In this document: one piece after another, positions 28,501 through 30,865 of the stretch
How the letters are laid out: every line of letters begins with the position of its first letter
Numbering within the stretch: position 1 is the first letter of the stretch
NCBI GenBank assembly: GCA_958348565.1
Contig: CATVZP010000016.1
Span: forward strand, 1-30,865
DNA: 30,865 nucleotides
Source: an uncultured Collinsella sp.
GTDB lineage: Bacteria; Actinomycetota; Coriobacteriia; Coriobacteriales; Coriobacteriaceae
Reading direction: 5' to 3'
The notes under the pieces: generated by a model
What the model was told of the DNA's origin: nothing
Databases searched by the model: none
Seen by the model: only the letters and a program-made list of their open reading frames with translations
Made by a program: the position numbers and the translations under genes

Positions 28501-28565
28501 CACGGCCCCCTTCGAATCGCGCAGGTCGAGCCTGCATCGTATTGCATAGGAAAAGTATCGTTTTG

Positions 28566-28571
28566 AGTATA
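28566..28571 (-). promoter_or_regulatory. Candidate -10 (TATACT) of the GH5-rsmI-metG operon
   Basis: Minus-strand TATACT 66 bp upstream of the GH5-like start; the -35 region is poor. Between 28600 and 28704 I see nothing further of note. Confidence 0.45.
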
Positions 28572-28748
28572 CCCGCGCGTGCGGACAGGCGACCGAACGG
28601 TCTACAAAGTGGCGCAAAAGTGGGAGGAATGTCCGGGCAGACGGAATCCGCGCATCCCGCTTTGAGGCTTTATTCCGGGATGCAGTTTCCGCAGGAGCCC
28701 TCGGTAAAAGAAAAGGACCCCTTTGCAGAGGTCCTTATCAAGTCAAGG

Positions 28749-28934
28749 TGGCGGGGAAGGGAATCGCGCCCGCGCTCCGCGCGTGCGGACCGCTGCGGCG
28801 CTTCCGCGCCTTGCGAGCTCCGCTGGCAAACGCTATCGCGTTTACTCAGCTCCGCGCCCTCACGGGGTTCGATTCCGTGTGGGGGCCACATAAAAGAAAA
28901 GGACCCCTTTGTAGAGGTCCTAGTCAATTCAAGG
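28749..28934 (-). repeat. tRNA-tail module at tRNA-Phe (186 bp)
   Basis: It starts with the last 18 nt of tRNA-Phe (breaking in the T-loop). The GC-rich hairpin insert is more diverged than in the Arg and Leu copies but keeps AAACGC-TATC-GCGTTT (28828-28843). An inverted Phe-type T-arm (GGGGTTCGATTCC) and the Phe-specific terminator follow. The left terminator copy is at about 28705-28738. With the promoter region of the GH5 gene this accounts for the 434-bp gap. Confidence 0.9.
28892..28921 (-). terminator. Terminator of tRNA-Phe
   Basis: Minus-strand AGGACCTCT, loop ACAA, AGGGGTCCTT, then TTCTTTT; one G-U pair. Confidence 0.9.
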
Positions 28935-29007
<73 letters not shown>

Positions 29008-29039
29008 ATTTGAGGTGTGCCTTGTTTCAAGGCTTGATT

Positions 29040-29067
29040 AGTATAACCAAGGACGCGCTCCGGTCAA
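29040..29067 (-). promoter_or_regulatory. Promoter of tRNA-Phe
   Basis: Minus-strand TTGACC (29062-29067), 16-bp spacer, TATACT (29040-29045), about 33 bp upstream of the mature 5' end. Confidence 0.8.
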
Positions 29068-29164
29068 CCGAGAATTTTAAAAAAGTTTTTGAGCATAGCC
29101 TCGGTTCTATAAATCGGCACGTCAGAAGCATCAACCGGCAGAAAGAAGTTTTCGCTCCACCTTC

Positions 29165-29524
29165 TCATGCCGGCACGCGTTGGAGAACAGGGGGCGAAAC
29201 AATAATTGAAGGGCGCTCGAGTGCTGCCCAGGCGCCGGGGCAGGAACACATACGCCAGGGACGTACGTTTTCGTAGCGCTCGAGGACGTTGCCGCTACGG
29301 TCGATAAAGGCGATATCGATGGGATAGGCCATAAAGCAGGTGTGAACCGAGGAACAGCGCGGAAACGCCATGACAAGCGGCAGTCCGCTGGCGGCAATCG
29401 GCCGCCGTCCCAGCATGCCGCGCAGACGCACGGTAAACGACTCCGCCACCACAAACTCGGCCGGCGTCCAGCCCAACCTGTTGAGCGCCCGCGCGTAGGC
29501 GATATAGGACGAGACCGCGGTCAC
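29165..29524 (-). CDS. DUF192-family protein in a Tad-type operon
   Basis: A protein of about 119 residues with the DUF192 core: FTVRLRGMLGRRP, LVMAFPRCSSVHTCFMAYPIDIAFID and VRPWRMCSCPGAWAALE. The family is small, often exported or membrane-tethered, and of unknown biochemical function. I place the start at the GTG at 29524, which overlaps the TGA of the TadE-like gene (GTGA) and has GGGGGT 6 bp upstream. The frame also has an ATG at 29545 without a ribosome site. Coupling to the pilus genes suggests a role in pilus maturation or secretion; this is inference. Confidence 0.82.
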   Translation of the reverse strand: MTAVSSYIAYARALNRLGWTPAEFVVAESFTVRLRGMLGRRPIAASGLPLVMAFPRCSSVHTCFMAYPIDIAFIDRSGNVLERYENVRPWRMCSCPGAWAALERPSIIVSPPVLQRVPA

Positions 29525-29997
29525 ATGACCACCCCCGGACGCCATGGATCGACCGTCACCGCGCGTTCATGCGTGAGCACGGCCGGCGCCCCCAGGGAAA
29601 CGCCGGCGATGCTCAGCGAACTCGGCCACGGCTCGTAGTGCATGGTGCAGGTATAGGTCCTAAACGTGCCAGAAAGAGAGAGCAGGCCACCATCCGATGA
29701 CGCCGCGCCTTGCTCGCTCGAGACCTCGACCTGTAAGTCATATCCCTCCATGGCATTCTGAATCTGAGCTTGAACGGTCGCGGAAGCGTCAATGGAGCTC
29801 TCGTCACCCTCCCCGCCCGGCGCCACAGCGTGCGCAAGCACGATGTCGGGCACCACGCGGTCGAAGCGCGCGACCGCGCCGGCAAAGATCATGACGTTGT
29901 ACGCGATGAGAGCCAGCGCGAGCAGGACAGGCGTGACCACGGCCATCTCGACCGTCGCCTGGGCACGCTCCTCGCGCAAGCCCGCGAGAATGCCCAT
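29521..29997 (-). CDS. TadE-like pilus assembly protein (pseudopilin)
   Basis: A protein of about 158 residues. A short basic N-terminus (MGILAGLREERAQATVEMAVVTPVLLALALIAYNVMIF, residues 1-38) contains the TadE signature: Glu16 followed by a hydrophobic helix (ATVEMAVVTP), as in pseudopilins cut by a TadV-type prepilin peptidase. The remaining extracytoplasmic part is beta-rich. The ATG at 29997 overlaps the upstream stop codon (TAATG). The longer frame to 30141 lies inside the upstream gene and is rejected. The pilus role is by family; other tad genes lie outside the window. Confidence 0.85.
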   Translation of the reverse strand: MGILAGLREERAQATVEMAVVTPVLLALALIAYNVMIFAGAVARFDRVVPDIVLAHAVAPGGEGDESSIDASATVQAQIQNAMEGYDLQVEVSSEQGAASSDGGLLSLSGTFRTYTCTMHYEPWPSSLSIAGVSLGAPAVLTHERAVTVDPWRPGVVM

Positions 29998-30865
29998 TAC
30001 GACCCACCGCCAAAAGCTCCCACCAGCGTGGCAACATCGACAGTGAGCGGGATGGAGCCGCCTCCGGGCAGCGGGATCTCCGCAAGTGTGAACACCGCGC
30101 CGCTGATGGTGCGCTCGACGTGATATTCCAAAGCCTCGCAAAGTGCCTTGGGGTCAGTCACGCCCAAGGGGATTTTTCGCAGGGTATCTTGAGTTTTGGA
30201 GATGCCTGCGATATCGGACCCCGGACTTTTGATGACATTGGCGGTATCGGTCAGCACCGGTTTTCTCAGACGCAAATCGCACGGTTCGAGTCCCAGCGCC
30301 GCCACGGAGGACGAAACGGTGTCACCGAGCCAGGACGCGATGGAGCCCAACGCGCCGCTACCCCCTCCCAAGCCACCGATCAGCTCTCCCATAAGCTCGT
30401 CGGCCGCACCCTGGATGTCTCCGTACCCCACAAGCAAGCGGCCCCAAACATCCATAATGCCGTCGAGCACGCCGGCAACGCCGCCCGAACGCTCCTCCAG
30501 CGTCGAGAAAAACCGCGAGAGAACGTTATTTTGTGCCGTCGCATCATCGGGCGCGAGCACCGCAGCAGAAATTGCACCACGATCGCCAAGCTCAACTGCC
30601 GTGTTAAACGAGGAGTTGAGCTCATCGGGACTGGAGATGGCGCCCGAGACCGCAAAGGCGACCACGCCGTTGCGACCGGGCGGAGCGATGCGCGGGCGCT
30701 CACCGGAAAGTTCTTTGATGGCGGTATCGAACGCATTGCCCGCACGGTCGGCTTCGTCCTCGGTCTGACGCTCGAGCTCAAGCTCCTTGTTGCGACAGTC
30801 GACGTAGTCCTCCAGGGCGTCTTTAAACTTGTCAAAGTGATACTCGAAGCCGTTTTCGATAGAGG
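29997..30865 (-). CDS. Unknown protein of a Tad/Flp-type operon (5' part outside the window)
   Basis: The minus-strand frame is open to the window edge; 288 codons are visible. The part near the edge is charged and helical (EYHFDKFKDALEDYVDCRNK, QTEDEADRAGNAFDTAIKEL). Then comes a Gly/Ala/Ser-rich region with several hydrophobic turns (ELIGGLGGGSGALGSIASWL) and a C-terminal part with PLPGGGSIPLTVDVATL. I recognise no domain. Translational coupling to the TadE-like gene indicates a Tad pilus or secretion context, perhaps a TadG-like or pilus surface protein. Confidence 0.75.
   Translation of the reverse strand, partial: SIENGFEYHFDKFKDALEDYVDCRNKELELERQTEDEADRAGNAFDTAIKELSGERPRIAPPGRNGVVAFAVSGAISSPDELNSSFNTAVELGDRGAISAAVLAPDDATAQNNVLSRFFSTLEERSGGVAGVLDGIMDVWGRLLVGYGDIQGAADELMGELIGGLGGGSGALGSIASWLGDTVSSSVAALGLEPCDLRLRKPVLTDTANVIKSPGSDIAGISKTQDTLRKIPLGVTDPKALCEALEYHVERTISGAVFTLAEIPLPGGGSIPLTVDVATLVGAFGGGS

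Overview
The window looks like a chromosomal segment of a gut Coriobacteriia actinomycete, most likely Collinsella or a close relative. The base composition is moderately GC-rich. Nearly all genes lie on the minus strand, and small unrelated housekeeping operons are separated by short intergenic repeats. The genus is an inference from gene content and repeat style; no search was possible.

Left part (1-10.9 kb): the N-terminus of a YhgE/Pip-type membrane protein at the edge; a repeat-rich gap; htpG; a GNAT acetyltransferase; a wzz-like / BY-kinase / CpsB phosphatase cassette that controls capsule or exopolysaccharide length but has no glycosyltransferases beside it; then pstB-phoB-phoR (phosphate control) and a VanRS-like two-component pair. 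The vanR-like gene is divergent from a D-Ala-D-Ala carboxypeptidase (11.1-12.4 kb), which suggests cell-wall surveillance.

Middle (12.5-18.3 kb): tRNA-Ser(GCU), an AAA ATPase with a striking row of six TTTAACA/TTTAGCA boxes upstream, an 813-residue TPR-like protein of unknown function, three near-identical tRNA-Arg(ACG) genes, and a small unknown gene behind a LexA/SOS-box-like operator.

Right part (18.3-30.9 kb): serS, a divergent 57-residue membrane protein, proC, rlmH, an SPFH/Band7 protein, a MITE-like element, tRNA-Leu(CAG), tatD-ksgA, metG, rsmI, a GH5-family protein that appears to lack its catalytic acid/base, tRNA-Phe(GAA), and the end of a Tad/Flp-pilus-type operon (DUF192 and TadE-like genes plus an open partial gene).

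The most unusual signal is a repeated module just downstream of tRNA genes. At five of the six tRNA genes (Arg x3, Leu, Phe) the last 18-20 nt of the tRNA plus its own terminator are duplicated 186-190 bp away. The two copies flank a GC-rich insert made of conserved hairpins, and the insert ends in an inverted copy of the cognate T-arm. The break always falls in the T-loop. One hairpin shows compensatory base-pair changes between copies. The tRNA-Ser locus carries only the inverted T-arm. Other notable items are two short repeats in which a core is flipped between same-orientation flanks (407-490 and 19884-20043).
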